34,297 nt of DNA from Streptomyces albidochromogenes (GTDB taxonomy: Bacteria > Actinomycetota > Actinomycetes > Streptomycetales > Streptomycetaceae): assembly GCF_005981925.1 (NCBI RefSeq), contig NZ_VBVX01000036.1, positions 1 to 34,297 of the forward strand, written 5' to 3'. Under the pieces are notes generated by a model, which saw only the letters and a program-made list of their open reading frames with translations, was not told where the DNA came from and made no database searches. A program made the position numbers and the translations under genes. Shown here in pieces: positions 7,019-15,793 of the stretch (positions within the stretch are counted from its first letter, which is position 1; every line of letters starts with the position of its first letter).

Positions 7019-7798
7019 TCAGTGAACGGAGAAACCGCCGTCGACGAAGATGGCCTGGCCGGTGACGTAGCTGGAGGCGCGGCCGGCAAGGAACACCGCC
7101 GCTCCGGCGAAGTCTTCGGGCAGGCCGTTGCGCCCGACCATCGTCCGCGCGGCCAGCGCCGCCACCTTCTCCGGGTCGGACGACAAGCGCACGTTGAGCG
7201 GCGTCATGACGAAGCCGGGCACCAGCGTGTTGCAGGTGACGCCGTGCGGTGACCACGCCTCCGCCTGTGAACGGGCCAGCGACTCCAGCGCCCCTTTGGA
7301 GACCCCGTACGCACCGCTCTGGACGAATGCCCGGTGCGCCTGCTGAGAGGTGACGTGGATGATCCGCCCGAAGCCGCGCTCGGCCATGCCGGGCCCGAAC
7401 CGCTGGCCCAGCAGGTACGGCGCCTCCAGGTTCAGCGCCATGGTGGCGTCCCACACCTCCTCGCCCAGCTCCCCCATCGGGGGCCGGAGATTGATTCCGG
7501 CGCTGTTGACGAGGATGTCGGGCTCCCCGAACGCGTCGGCTGCCTGCTCCGCCGCCGCGCGCACGCCGTCTCTGCTGCTGAGGTCGGCGCTCACCCAAGC
7601 CGCGCGGCAGCCGCCTGCCGTCAGCTCCTCGACCGTGGCGGTCAGTTCGGGCTCCCTGCGCGCCACGACCACCACGCTGGCCCCCGCCTGTGCGAGAGCC
7701 CCGGCGATGGCTCGGCCGATGCCGGAACTGCCGCCTGTCACCACGGCGACGCGGCCGTCCAGCGAGAACAGTTCGGAGAGGTAGCTGTGCGAGATCAT
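7019..7798 (-). CDS. Short-chain dehydrogenase/reductase (SDR)
   Basis: 259 residues, the usual length of a classical SDR. The Rossmann nucleotide motif TGGSSGIG is at 21-28, with VNSAG at 97-101. The catalytic set N123, S151, Y164 and K168 (YGVSK) is complete. The C-terminus carries GLPEDFAGAAVFLAG and VTGQAIFVDGGFSVH, typical of NAD(P)H-dependent oxidoreductases in the gluconate 5-dehydrogenase/3-oxoacyl-ACP reductase group. ARR at residues 46-48, after the second beta strand, suggests NADP(H) preference. The substrate cannot be assigned. The ATG at 7798 starts a single gene; the next upstream minus-strand gene begins its stop at 7950, leaving a 151-base promoter gap. Confidence 0.93.
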   Translation of the reverse strand: MISHSYLSELFSLDGRVAVVTGGSSGIGRAIAGALAQAGASVVVVARREPELTATVEELTAGGCRAAWVSADLSSRDGVRAAAEQAADAFGEPDILVNSAGINLRPPMGELGEEVWDATMALNLEAPYLLGQRFGPGMAERGFGRIIHVTSQQAHRAFVQSGAYGVSKGALESLARSQAEAWSPHGVTCNTLVPGFVMTPLNVRLSSDPEKVAALAARTMVGRNGLPEDFAGAAVFLAGRASSYVTGQAIFVDGGFSVH

Positions 7799-7949
7799 GG
7801 CGGCACCCTAGACGGCGCGTCCACGGCAGCAGTGTCCGGGTTCAGGGTTTGGGACGGGGAGATCCGCTGAGCGGAGTCACCGCCGCAGTGCGGCCGCAGC
7901 GTGAATTGATGCCGGTTGCGGTCGGGAAGCGGGAGCCCCTGTCCGGCGC

Positions 7950-8471
7950 TCAGTTGACGTGGGCGGCGATGGTACGGGCGCATACCAGGGCCTCGGTCCG
8001 CGTCGTATCGACCTCCAGGTCGTAGAACACTCCCTCGTGCACCACTTCCGCCTGTGCCGCGGCCATTCCCCGGATGCGGTCTCCTCGTGCGACCTCCCGC
8101 CCCGCGGCGACCGCGCTCTCGCACCTGACGACGACCCACAGCACGGCCAGTCCGCCCAGAGCCTTCCGCCACCGCTGCTGGGACTCCGCTCCGCCGAGGA
8201 AGACGTCATCGATGATGACTCTGGCGCCCGCCCGGGCCATCGCCACGATGCCGTCCGTCCAGGCCGCCTCCAGTGCCCGGAAGTCCGCCCCGACGCTCAC
8301 CGCGCCATCCGCCCCGAACACGATTCCCTCGTCCGATGCCAGCATCCTCGCGGGCATGGCATCGACGAACGAGTCGCACCCGAACGCCAGCCACGGATCC
8401 GGCAGTACGGCCTGCAGACATCGTACGATCCCGGACTTCCCCGAGCTGGAACCACCGTTGAGAATGATCAT
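7950..8471 (-). CDS. Chloramphenicol phosphotransferase-like P-loop kinase
   Basis: 173 residues from ATG 8471, preceded by GGTGA; a GTG at 8483 is possible. An open extension up to 8708 is rejected because family members begin right before the P-loop. The P-loop GGSSSGKS is at 6-13. [11 protein letters not shown] follows, where D33 corresponds to the catalytic Asp of chloramphenicol 3-O-phosphotransferase. [10 protein letters not shown] is the Walker-B-like strand, and VVRCES plus [12 protein letters not shown] matches the lid and arginine region. The length fits the roughly 178-residue family. The known member phosphorylates the 3-hydroxyl of chloramphenicol; relatives may act on other hydroxylated small molecules. 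No antibiotic cluster is visible here, so the substrate is open. Confidence 0.8.
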   Translation of the reverse strand: MIILNGGSSSGKSGIVRCLQAVLPDPWLAFGCDSFVDAMPARMLASDEGIVFGADGAVSVGADFRALEAAWTDGIVAMARAGARVIIDDVFLGGAESQQRWRKALGGLAVLWVVVRCESAVAAGREVARGDRIRGMAAAQAEVVHEGVFYDLEVDTTRTEALVCARTIAAHVN

Positions 8472-8709
8472 CCGAGTCGTCACCGAGTCACGGTAAGGCG
8501 CTTTCCATACGGCGCACAGCGCATATCGGTGGCTTGCGGCGTCGACAGCAAGAGCGCCTGGACGATTGCCGGTCTCTACACCGGTGTGCCCCGGCCCCGC
8601 CTCCCACTGCTGATGTACCGGGTCGCCGTCGGCGGCTGTGTCACCGGTGCACCATGGGGTCGCACCGCCCGTTACGAGGGTGAGCGGCGCGCGCAGGTCA
8701 CTGGCCAAT

Positions 8710-10734
8710 TCACTTGCCGGTTGCCCTGCTGATCAGCCGGTGCATCACGGCCTCGGGGATCGCGGGGTTGGCCGCGGCGTCCCAGGCGGTCCTGGAGTCG
8801 TGCAGCAGGCGTTTGATCGCCCGCGCGGGCAGGCGGGGATCGCGCGCGGCGAAGGACCGGACCGTGCCGCTGGAGTCGTCGAGCAATCTGACCACCGAGG
8901 AGGGTGAGAGCCGGGGGTCCTTCAGGGCTCTGAGCCGGACCTCGGGGTGGGGGTCCCGGCTGAGGCGTTCCACCAGCTCGGGAGTCGACTCCGGGTCGCG
9001 CAGGGCGGCCTGACGCATCCTCGGGTGGGGATCTTCCGCGAAACGCAGCATGCCCTGGCGGGGGAAGTTGGGGTGGTCGTAGGGGCTGCGTCCGCTGAGG
9101 CTGCCGTCCCATTCGCGGAAGAGCGCCAGCAGCATGGTGCCCGGTGCGGCGTCCGAGTTCTCGTTCAAGAAGATCCGTACGACCCGCTCCTGGTCACGGG
9201 CGAGCAGTTCGACGATGTCCGGGGGAAGTACGGGGACACAGGCCACGCTGCTACGAACCAGCAGATGCGCGGAGGACGCACAGCGGCGCAGCAGGCCCGG
9301 GTCGTCCTGCGCTGCGAGCACCCAGGGCAGGGGATGCAGCATCGCGTGGGGGTCGATGTCGACGGGGATCGAGGCGCGTTGCTGCTCGGAGAGGCCGGGG
9401 TGGGTCGAGAGCTTCAGACGCAGGTCCGGATCGGCGTCTTCCGCCAGCGCGAGGACAAGGTCCGGTGGGAGGTGCGGGTTGTCGACGAGAGCGGCGCGGC
9501 GGTCCGCTTCATCCCGCTCGGTGCGGGGGCCAGTGGCCACACGGGCCGGCTCGCCGCGGTCGCACCCGGCGAGCTGCTGTGCGAGTGCACGGGTGAGCAC
9601 GCACTGCCGGGTGGCCCGGTCGCGGGCCTGCTCCGACGTCAGGGTGTCGAAGACGGAGCGGGGCATGAGGGCGCTCCGGTGGTGGGCGAGCAGGGCCTCC
9701 GTACGCACCGACTCGTCCGTGTCGGCCAGAAGGCGGGCGCGTGTCTCCGGTGTCAGCCGCGTCCAGGGCGAGCCGCAGACCGCGCTCCGGACGGTGGGGG
9801 CGTGATCCCGCGCCAGTACGGCTCCGAGGCCGGGCTCCAGATCGTCGCGGCCGGCCACTGCGCGGCGTACCGAAGGGGCCGGGTCCGCGGCGAGTTCGCG
9901 CAGAATCTCGGCGGGCAGGGGTGCTTGGTCCTCGACGAGAAGCGCGCGCAACGCCGCCGGGAGTCCGCCGATGAGCCGGCCGCGCTGCTCGGGGGTGAGC
10001 CGGCGGTGCTCTGCCAGGCCCTTCCTGACGTCGGGATCGGGGTGGGAGATCCAGTAGTCGATCAGCTCTGGCGGGAGCGAACGGTATCGGAAGAGGCCGG
10101 GCTCGACTGCCAGCAGCCGGGAGAAGACCGGCAGTGTCCGGGCGGCGGGGTTCCCGGCGAGCCCTTCGATCCAGGACCCGCCGATCCGGCTCATGGCCCG
10201 TCCGGGCACCGGTCGGGCGTCGCCCAATCCTGTGAAGGGCACCGATTCCCAGGCCGCGTCGCGTTCCTCGGGGGTCTCCTGTGCCTGGGCGCGCGCCTCC
10301 GCCTCGCGCCGCTCGCGCACCCCGGTCTCGACGACCAGCCAGACCGCGTACTCCTCACCGGTCACGCCGAGCAGCGTGTCTCCGTCCGTGGAGAGCGTCA
10401 CAAACTCGTGGTGGGTGGCGCCCGCGAGGTCCCAGTGATCGGTGAGGCGGGCCTTCGTCCAGTAGTCGCTGAAGATCTGGACGAGGAAGGTGCCGTCCGG
10501 GCCGATGAGCCCGTGCTCGGTCGCCAGCCGGTACCACTGGGCGTTGACCTCGGCCGCCAGAGACGGGTGGTCGAGGCGGACCTCGGCGGTGGGCTCGGCC
10601 TCCTGCCCGATCACGGACCGCCAGGCGGCCCAGGGCGCGAGGACGTCGCCCTCCGCGCCTTCGCCGCGGGCCACCAGTTCCAGCCCGGCGCGGTCCACCG
10701 CGTCGTACAGCGTCTCCCTGCCCCCACTCGTCAT
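8710..10734 (-). CDS. Large LRV/HEAT-like repeat protein
   Basis: 674 residues, predicted cytoplasmic, with no signal peptide or membrane segment. Residues 1-150 form a non-repeat N-terminal domain. From about 215 to the end there are irregular units of about 24 residues with a recurring pattern DPxPxVRxAxAxxxxLxxxxxxxLxxD. Examples are [59 protein letters not shown] and [18 protein letters not shown]. This is the leucine-rich-repeat-variant (LRV) type of alpha solenoid common in actinobacterial proteins, used for protein binding. The start ATG 10734 has only a weak ribosome site. It is an isolated transcription unit as far as can be seen; the partner is unknown. Confidence is high for the repeat class and nil for a specific function. 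Confidence 0.85.
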   Translation of the reverse strand: MTSGGRETLYDAVDRAGLELVARGEGAEGDVLAPWAAWRSVIGQEAEPTAEVRLDHPSLAAEVNAQWYRLATEHGLIGPDGTFLVQIFSDYWTKARLTDHWDLAGATHHEFVTLSTDGDTLLGVTGEEYAVWLVVETGVRERREAEARAQAQETPEERDAAWESVPFTGLGDARPVPGRAMSRIGGSWIEGLAGNPAARTLPVFSRLLAVEPGLFRYRSLPPELIDYWISHPDPDVRKGLAEHRRLTPEQRGRLIGGLPAALRALLVEDQAPLPAEILRELAADPAPSVRRAVAGRDDLEPGLGAVLARDHAPTVRSAVCGSPWTRLTPETRARLLADTDESVRTEALLAHHRSALMPRSVFDTLTSEQARDRATRQCVLTRALAQQLAGCDRGEPARVATGPRTERDEADRRAALVDNPHLPPDLVLALAEDADPDLRLKLSTHPGLSEQQRASIPVDIDPHAMLHPLPWVLAAQDDPGLLRRCASSAHLLVRSSVACVPVLPPDIVELLARDQERVVRIFLNENSDAAPGTMLLALFREWDGSLSGRSPYDHPNFPRQGMLRFAEDPHPRMRQAALRDPESTPELVERLSRDPHPEVRLRALKDPRLSPSSVVRLLDDSSGTVRSFAARDPRLPARAIKRLLHDSRTAWDAAANPAIPEAVMHRLISRATGK

Positions 10735-10893
10735 GCGCCCATCATCCCTGCCGCCGAGTTCGCGCGGTTCCTACGGCCCCCTCCGTCAATGGACCTGCAC
10801 GGACCCGCGCACCTCGAGTGGCCTCGCAGGACTCCACGATGCGGTCCACGCGGCGTACTTGAGCGTGGGAAGGACCGGCGGGAGCGCGGTCGG

Positions 10894-11166
10894 TCAGGGG
10901 GCATCGCCCGACCAGTGGAAGCGGCCCGCCTCGCCGGGGCGCGGGTCGTACAGCGCCCGGCCGCCGGGGAACTGTCCCAGCTCGGTGGTCAGGGCGGCTC
11001 CGGCGTCGATCTCGTCGGGCGTCCAGCCAGTGACGTCAAGGAGCAGCCCGTCCAGCGGGCCGCCGGTCAGTTCGACGTAGGTCTGTCCAGGGCGTGGGCC
11101 GGGGTCGGGGTCGTCGTGGTCGTGGCCGTAGACCCGGCCGCGCAGCAGCTGCTCGTCGCCGTTCAT
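10894..11166 (-). CDS. Small hypothetical protein with GGPLDG motif
   Basis: 90 residues, acidic. A central TYVELTGGPLDGLLLDVTGW segment is followed by a C-terminal YDPRPGEAGRFHW piece. I recall similar short Streptomyces hypotheticals with the GGPLDG string, but no function is known. GGAGGG directly precedes the ATG with little spacing, so the start is uncertain. It lies upstream of the repeat-protein gene in the same direction, 159 bases away, and could share its transcript. Confidence 0.7.
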   Translation of the reverse strand: MNGDEQLLRGRVYGHDHDDPDPGPRPGQTYVELTGGPLDGLLLDVTGWTPDEIDAGAALTTELGQFPGGRALYDPRPGEAGRFHWSGDAP

Positions 11167-11339
11167 CCCTCCAGCATTCCAGCCGCCACTGACAACGCGG
11201 GCCTGCCGAGGAGCGCGTCCGGTCTCGGCGGCGTGGTGCGGCCGACCGCGCGCACGCGGCCGTCAGCCTATGGGGCGGGCCACCCTTCAGCACTCACAGC
11301 CTCTTGGCCGACGCGGTTTTCCTGACCAAAGTCAGGGAA

Positions 11340-12245
11340 ATGGGAGCTGAGCAGATCAACACGGTGCGCCGCTTCAACCGCACCGTCTCCGCACGCGTGG
11401 GCGTGCTCCACGACCACTTCCTGGGCCGCGACCGGCCCGTCGGCGAGGCCCGGCTGCTCTGGGAGGTCGGTGAGCACGGCCAGACCGTACGGCAGCTGCG
11501 CGAACGCCTGGGACTCGATTCCGGCTACATCAGCCGACTGTTGCGCTCCCTGGAGAGTGACGGCCTGGTGACGATGGAGCCCCAGCCCGGGGACAAGCGG
11601 GTGCGTTCCGTGCTGCTCACGGACGCCGGCCGCACCGAGCGCGCCGTACTCGACCGCCGCAGCGACGAACTGGCCGGTTCCCTCCTCGCGCCGCTCAACA
11701 CGGCCCAGCGCGCCCGGCTCGTGGCCGCCATGGCAGAGGTCGACCGGTTGCTCACCGCCGCGACCGTCACCATGGAGGCCGTCGACCCGCGCCACCCCGA
11801 CGCCGAGCACTGCCTGCGGTCCTACTTCACCGAGTTGCAGGAACGCTTCGAGACCGGTTTCGACCCCGCGCTGAGCCTGCTGCCCGACGCGGGCGAACTG
11901 CGTCCGCCACGCGGCCTGTTCCTCGTGGCCCGGCTGCACGGCGAACCGATCGGCTGCGCCGGTCTGAAGCTGCCGCCCGGCGCTCCGGCCGAGATCAAAC
12001 GCATGTGGGTTGCTCCGCACGCCCGGCGGCTCGGCCTCGGCAGGCGGTTCCTGACCGAGTTGGAGGAGCGTGCCGTCGGCCACGGCCGCGACCTGCTGCG
12101 CCTGGACACCAACAAGGCGCTCGCCCCCGCTGTCGGCCTGTACCGGTCCTGCGGCTTCGAGGAGGTACCCGCCTTCAACGACGAGCCGTATGCCCACCAC
12201 TGGTTCGAAAAGCGGCTCAACCGTGGCGGCGAATGGCAGGGGTGA
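11340..12245 (+). CDS. MarR-GNAT fusion: winged-helix domain joined to N-acetyltransferase
   Basis: 301 residues from ATG 11340; a TTG at 11304 would add 12 residues without a ribosome site. Residues about 1-140 are a MarR winged helix (RLLWEVGEHGQTVRQLRERL, then SGYISRLLRSLESDGLV, then the wing PQPGDKRVRSVLLTDAG). Residues about 150-300 are a GNAT fold: LFLVARLHGEPIGCAGLKL, then the acetyl-CoA loop VAPHARRLGLGRRFL, and APAVGLYRSCGFEEVPAFND at the end. This fusion architecture is known in actinobacteria; the pairing suggests a regulator that senses or modifies an amine-containing ligand. The last three codons lie inside the opposite-strand tRNA-Trp, the TGA falling in its acceptor stem. The two genes converge and overlap by 12 bases when the tRNA CCA is included. 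Confidence 0.88.
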   Translation: MGAEQINTVRRFNRTVSARVGVLHDHFLGRDRPVGEARLLWEVGEHGQTVRQLRERLGLDSGYISRLLRSLESDGLVTMEPQPGDKRVRSVLLTDAGRTERAVLDRRSDELAGSLLAPLNTAQRARLVAAMAEVDRLLTAATVTMEAVDPRHPDAEHCLRSYFTELQERFETGFDPALSLLPDAGELRPPRGLFLVARLHGEPIGCAGLKLPPGAPAEIKRMWVAPHARRLGLGRRFLTELEERAVGHGRDLLRLDTNKALAPAVGLYRSCGFEEVPAFNDEPYAHHWFEKRLNRGGEWQG

Positions 12246-12309
12246 CAGGAGTCGAACCTGCGGCATCCGGTTTTGGAGACCGGCGCTCTGGCCACTGAGC
12301 TACACCCCT
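12234..12309 (-). tRNA. tRNA-Trp (anticodon CCA), CCA end encoded
   Basis: The minus strand reads acceptor AGGGGTG, D arm GCTCAGTGGCCAGAGC, anticodon stem CCGGT-CTCCAAA-ACCGG with anticodon CCA, T arm with GGTTCGACTCC, and acceptor CACCCCT. The discriminator is G and CCA is genomically encoded at 12236-12234. All four stems pair. It begins 97 bases below the M55 gene stop and overlaps the 3' end of the convergent MarR-GNAT gene. tRNA genes are common integration sites, but no flanking direct repeat was noticed. Confidence 0.95.
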
Positions 12310-12340
12310 TCGCTGTTGATCAGCTTGTCACGCCACACGT

Positions 12341-12365
12341 CCTCCGCCAAACGCTTTTGCGGAGG
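12341..12365 (-). terminator. Terminator between M55 peptidase and tRNA-Trp
   Basis: CCTCCGC (12341-12347) pairs with GCGGAGG (12359-12365), with further AAA/TTT pairing inside. It lies 42 bases beyond the M55 stop and 32 bases before the tRNA, so it probably ends the peptidase transcript. Confidence 0.6.
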
Positions 12366-12406
12366 GTGGCCGATCCCCCGAGAACCGACGGATCGAAGAG
12401 ACACCT

Positions 12407-13234
12407 CTAGCCGGGTTGGACGGTCGCAAGCTGGGCGAGCAGCAGGACCAGCCGGTAGGCCTCGGCGAAGTCGGTAGCGCTGAAGGTGACTGTCCGGCCG
12501 CCCTCGCCGCGTGCCACACCTGGCACAAGCGCCGCCAGGTCGACCATGAACGGCGCGGCCAGGTCGACTTCGACCTCCAGCGGTCCGGCCAGCCGCAGCG
12601 GCAGAATCTGTGCGCGCAGCGTGATGGCTTCGGCAGCCGCTCGACGCAGCCGTTCACGTGCTTCTTCGGGGTGGAGGGCGACGGCGGCACCCTGCCCGAG
12701 GGCCTGCTTGACCGCAACGGTGACCACCGAGGGGACCAGCTCACGTGCCTCGGCGCAGGCGCTGTCGTCGCCGCTGAGCAGCACGACCGGTACGTCGAGA
12801 TGCCCGGCCATGGCGGCGTTGAGACCGATCTCGCCCATGGATCGCCCGGCCACGCGCACGTCGAGGATGCCGTCGTTCATGGTGTGGGCCAGTACGGCCG
12901 GGCCTCGCCCGGCCCGGGCGTGATAGCCGACGAGCAGAACCGCGTCGGTGCGTTCGTCGAGCCCGCCGAGCATGCCGAGCGGTCGCGGCTTGCCGCGAAC
13001 CAGGCGCGCCCGTCGGTCGAGTTGCTCCGGCAGCATGTTGCGGAACGGCCCATGCGCGTCGATGACCCACACCTCGGCAGTGGGTTCGGCGTCCAGGACG
13101 CCGGCGATCGCGCTGTTCGCTTCAGCCGTCATCAACGCGCGACCGCGCTCGTAGTCGTAGCGATCGGGATTCGTCTCGGTGGGATGCACGATCCCCGAGA
13201 TGCCTTCCATGTCAACAGAGATCAGTGCCTTCAT
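12407..13234 (-). CDS. M55 family D-aminopeptidase (DppA-like)
   Basis: 275 residues, the standard length of M55 zinc peptidases such as Bacillus DppA. The opening KALISVDMEGISG carries the metal ligands D8 and E10. H61 (VIDAHGPFRN), H105 (LLVGYHARAG) and E135 (MGEIGLNA) complete the usual zinc set. SGDDSACAEA at about 155-163 is another conserved stretch. The family hydrolyses D-alanine-containing peptides in the cytoplasm, for example recycled wall dipeptides. The ATG at 13234 overlaps (ATGA) the stop of a decayed transposase frame running in the same direction. The native upstream region has therefore been replaced or disrupted, and expression may now depend on sequence in the transposase relic. 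The ribosome site before the ATG is weak. Confidence 0.92.
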   Translation of the reverse strand: MKALISVDMEGISGIVHPTETNPDRYDYERGRALMTAEANSAIAGVLDAEPTAEVWVIDAHGPFRNMLPEQLDRRARLVRGKPRPLGMLGGLDERTDAVLLVGYHARAGRGPAVLAHTMNDGILDVRVAGRSMGEIGLNAAMAGHLDVPVVLLSGDDSACAEARELVPSVVTVAVKQALGQGAAVALHPEEARERLRRAAAEAITLRAQILPLRLAGPLEVEVDLAAPFMVDLAALVPGVARGEGGRTVTFSATDFAEAYRLVLLLAQLATVQPG

Positions 13235-13912
13235 GAAGCACAGACTCTAACCTTGTTCTTTATCTGCCAAGATCTTCCGGGCTTGCCGATGGCCTTGAGG
13301 GTCTCGGGGCGTTTGACGGTCTTGCCGACGTCATTGCGGGGTGCCCGGCGTTTGTTCTTGGTGCCGGGTGGCCGTCCGGGACCGGCGCCACGAGGTTTGG
13401 GAACACGGGCCGGGCAGGCAAGGTGAGCGCGGATGTTCCTGAACCCGCGGCGGACGCGGGCCGGGGTGAGCCGGTCGGAGGTGGTGGGTTCTCCCAGGGC
13501 CGACGGAGATCCGCAGCAAGTGGCCGGGCGAGCCGGAGCTGGGTGTGAGTGACGATCAGGATCCAGGTCCAGCGGTCGGCCGCCTCGGGAGTACGAAGTT
13601 CGGCGTGGTCCAGCCGAGGGTCTGCTTCGCGAAGCGGAAGGTGTGCTCCAGATCGAAGCGGCGGAGAAATGCCTGCCAGAAACGGTCCACATCCTCAGGG
13701 GTGGCGCCGGTCTTGGAAGACCACCGCCGGGGCGTCCCGGCCCTTCGACAGATGCTCACCGCCAGGACCAGGCGCCCGCCGTCGACAACTCGTCACGCCG
13801 GGCGGTCAGACACGCGTAGAACTCGCCCCGGAAGCCTGACGCTTCCGCGAACGCTTCCCTCAGGACATCATCAGGCAGCAGACTCACCCTCACGGCCTTC
13901 GTCGTGGTCACG
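13231..13912 (-). pseudogene. Decayed transposase (NF041680-like DDE family)
   Basis: The minus strand starts with GTG near 13912: VTTTKAVRVSLLPDDVLREA then FAEASGFRGEFYACLTARRD, the family's N-terminus. It then jumps to ATPEDVDRFWQAFLRRFDLEHTFRFAKQTLGW, shown here by its key FDLEHTFR and KQTLGW strings, and RTPEAADRWTW. After a further frameshift come RLTPARVRRGFRNIRA and GPGRPPGTKNKRRAPRNDVG, which is the C-terminus. The full family is about 450 residues; only about 210 codons remain, with a large internal deletion and at least two frameshifts. It cannot make transposase. The open C-terminal frame runs to the M55 start codon. No terminal inverted repeats were identified. Confidence 0.82.
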
Positions 13913-14046
13913 TGCACCTTGGTCGGAGCACAGAATCAGACGAAGGCCGCCCGCGCGTCCGGCGAAGTCCCAAGCTAGCGATCCAGTTCGAGACGCCGTT
14001 CGAGATTGTGGGACCATGTACGGCATGACGAACAACCGAAAGGTCC

Positions 14047-14466
14047 ATGCCGCGTAGACGGCCAGGACGCATCCGGGCCAGCCTCCCGCGCCGGTACCGA
14101 TCACAGAACACCAGGCCAGTCATCGACGGCCTGTCCCCGCGAGTGCTGTCCGAGATCGTTCGCCTTGAGCGCACCCGGAACTACTTGTACCCAGGGGACG
14201 TCAGCAAGGCGGTGGGTCTTTGGAGGGACTTTGTCCACCGCCCGGAGCGGGACCTGTGGCGCGACTACGACCGGCTATGGCACGACGACGATTGGCTCTA
14301 CCTTGAGTGGGTCTGCTGCGGCAGCCCTCTGGAAGCCCGAGTCCTCCTCGACATGGTGATGCAAGCCCTGTCGCCCCGCGGAGCCCACGAGCTGCAAAAG
14401 ATCATCAGCAATCTCGACACCTGCTGGTCCCCGCCCTCGTTACTGTGGGCGACAGGCGAAAGATAA
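14047..14466 (+). CDS. Hypothetical protein, tryptophan-rich
   Basis: 139 residues from ATG 14047, with AAAGG just upstream. The N-terminal 15 residues are very basic (PRRRPGRIRASLPRR). The remainder has LSEIVRLERTRNYLYPGDV, then KAVGLWRDFVHRPERDLWRD, and EARVLLDMVMQALSPRGAHE. It looks soluble and alpha-helical. I recognise similar small Streptomyces hypotheticals but no domain or function. Its upstream neighbour is the transposase relic and it lies in an apparently rearranged segment, so horizontal arrival is possible. A 48-base inverted repeat (14507-14554) follows it. Confidence 0.65.
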   Translation: MPRRRPGRIRASLPRRYRSQNTRPVIDGLSPRVLSEIVRLERTRNYLYPGDVSKAVGLWRDFVHRPERDLWRDYDRLWHDDDWLYLEWVCCGSPLEARVLLDMVMQALSPRGAHELQKIISNLDTCWSPPSLLWATGER

Positions 14467-14506
14467 AGAACGAGCTAACGTCGTGCACCGCGTTGGTACG
14501 GCACGC

Positions 14507-14554
14507 TCCCCCCAGCCTCTCGCTTGCGCGGCAAGAGAGCGTCAGTTGGGGGGA
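14507..14554. terminator. Long imperfect inverted repeat between convergent genes
   Basis: TCCCCCCA (14507-14514) pairs with TTGGGGGGA (14546-14554). Inside, CTCT..CTTG pairs with CAAGAGAG. It lies between the plus-strand hypothetical (ends 14466) and the minus-strand membrane protein (ends 14645), so a bidirectional terminator is likely. Confidence 0.55.
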
Positions 14555-14644
14555 CGGTGACCGCAACCCGCGTTGCGGTACACCGATGCGGGAGCGTCAT
14601 CGGAGCCGGCCAAGCCTGTTCTGCGCTCGGTGCCGTTCACGCGC

Positions 14645-14917
14645 TCATCGACGTGCACCCGCCACGCGCGCTTCACGGCGGACGACTCGCAGCGCGTCCT
14701 GATGACGCCACAGCCACCAGGACGTGACGACCAGCAGCCCGGTGAAGACAGTCAAGAACAGCAAGAACACCCACATCTGGTGGCTGCCAGGGCGCTGCCA
14801 CACCTCCAGAGTCGCGCCTATGCCCCACAGGGCGATACCTGCCGCATAGACCGAGCGCGTACGACGCAACTGCCGCACCACCCGGGGAGCCAAAGGCTGA
14901 GGCTGCTTCGAAGTCAT
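14645..14917 (-). CDS. Small two-segment membrane protein
   Basis: 90 residues from ATG 14917; an upstream in-frame start at 15085 would add a Gly/Arg-rich leader and is not preferred. A polar N-terminus (KQPQPLAPRVVRQLRRTR) is followed by two hydrophobic helices: VYAAGIALWGIGATLEVW at about 23-40, and MWVFLLFLTVFTGLLVVTSW at about 48-67. A basic cytoplasmic tail follows. The positive-inside rule places both termini in the cytoplasm. No family or function recognised. Confidence 0.65.
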   Translation of the reverse strand: MTSKQPQPLAPRVVRQLRRTRSVYAAGIALWGIGATLEVWQRPGSHQMWVFLLFLTVFTGLLVVTSWWLWRHQDALRVVRREARVAGARR

Positions 14918-15359
14918 GTCGGCGCGTGTACCCCAACGACCGCCGTTCTCACACAGTCGGACCGCGTGGAGGCGGAGAATCGGCAGGCCCCTTCCCGGCG
15001 CGCCTGCCCCGGGTCGGACCAGCGCCTGGAAGAAGGCGACAATCCGGCGGCGGGCGAGCAGTACCCCCGTTCCCTCGCCGGCCACCGGCCTCGGCGATGC
15101 CGGCAGCCACCTGCCGGCCGGACGCCCTGCCGTCGAGCGTGGCGCGGGTGAGCCTCACCGGCGCAGACGTGAACACCAGGTGCGCGCGTGGGCAGGGGGC
15201 GTCCCGCACGGTGCCGGCACGCGGTTGCGCCGGGCGACCCGCCCACGGGCATATGACAGCTTCCGGCATTTCCACGTTCCGACGTTTTACATTGCCGTCA
15301 CCTCGCCCGATCGCCGGGTGGGGACATCACAGCCGTACTGACAACGACCTGGAGGAGAG
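14918..15359. other. Intergenic region, possibly with decayed coding sequence
   Basis: No supported gene in 442 bases. Minus-strand frames read pieces such as VRLTRATLDGRASGRQVAAG and RRRIVAFFQALVRPG that look like coding leftovers, but they sit in different frames. The last 100 bases are less GC-rich (TTTTACATT at 15285-15293) and probably contain the promoter of the SH3 gene. Confidence 0.35.
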
Positions 15360-15632
15360 ATGGCCAGTCCGCAGCAGCCATTCGGCACTGTCGTCAGCAA
15401 CATCGGCGTCAATCTGCGCAAGTACCCCAGCACCGATTCCGCGGTCACCGGAACACTCGCCCACGGCGCCCAGATCGGCCTGCGAAGCAAGGTCAATGCC
15501 CAGGTCATCGACGGCAACGGCATCTGGTACCTGCTGCGTGACAAGGCCGTCTGGGTTGCCGCGCGCCACGTGGCGAACACCGGACAGGTCCCCCTGTCCA
15601 AGGATGTGGAGCCTGCGCAGCCCGAGGGCTGA
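15360..15632 (+). CDS. Bacterial SH3-domain small protein
   Basis: 90 residues with a strong GGAGGAGAG ribosome site directly before ATG 15360. The protein is essentially one bacterial SH3 (SH3_3-like) domain: VVSNIGVNLRKYPSTDSAVT, then GTLAHGAQIGLRSKVNAQVI, and GIWYLLRDKAVWVAARHV. Usually such domains bind the cell wall and are exported, but no signal peptide is visible here. The protein is therefore cytoplasmic, or leaves the cell by a non-classical route. No enzymatic domain is attached. Confidence 0.82.
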   Translation: MASPQQPFGTVVSNIGVNLRKYPSTDSAVTGTLAHGAQIGLRSKVNAQVIDGNGIWYLLRDKAVWVAARHVANTGQVPLSKDVEPAQPEG

Positions 15633-15793
15633 CGGACGGCCCGCAGAGGGCTTCGAGTACGACGAAGGCACCACCTCGCCAGGACCCGTGCCGGAGGTGC
15701 CCCCGTTCGCGCCGGCCGCCCCCGCGGACTTCGCGCCCACCTGGTTGTGTGAGGCTGACTCCCCGGACCGTTCGAAGGGGGATCACCACCGCC

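Noticed and set aside
8472..8708. N-terminal extension of the kinase
   Set aside because: Family members start immediately before the P-loop; the extension lacks homology.
8947..11325. 792-codon plus-strand frame
   Set aside because: It is antisense to the LRV protein, which has clear repeat homology and the correct codon bias. Long antisense frames are routine in high-GC DNA.
12234..13912. Integrative element bounded by tRNA-Trp
   Set aside because: No integrase, excisionase or direct repeat of the tRNA 3' end was seen; the only mobile trace is a transposase relic.
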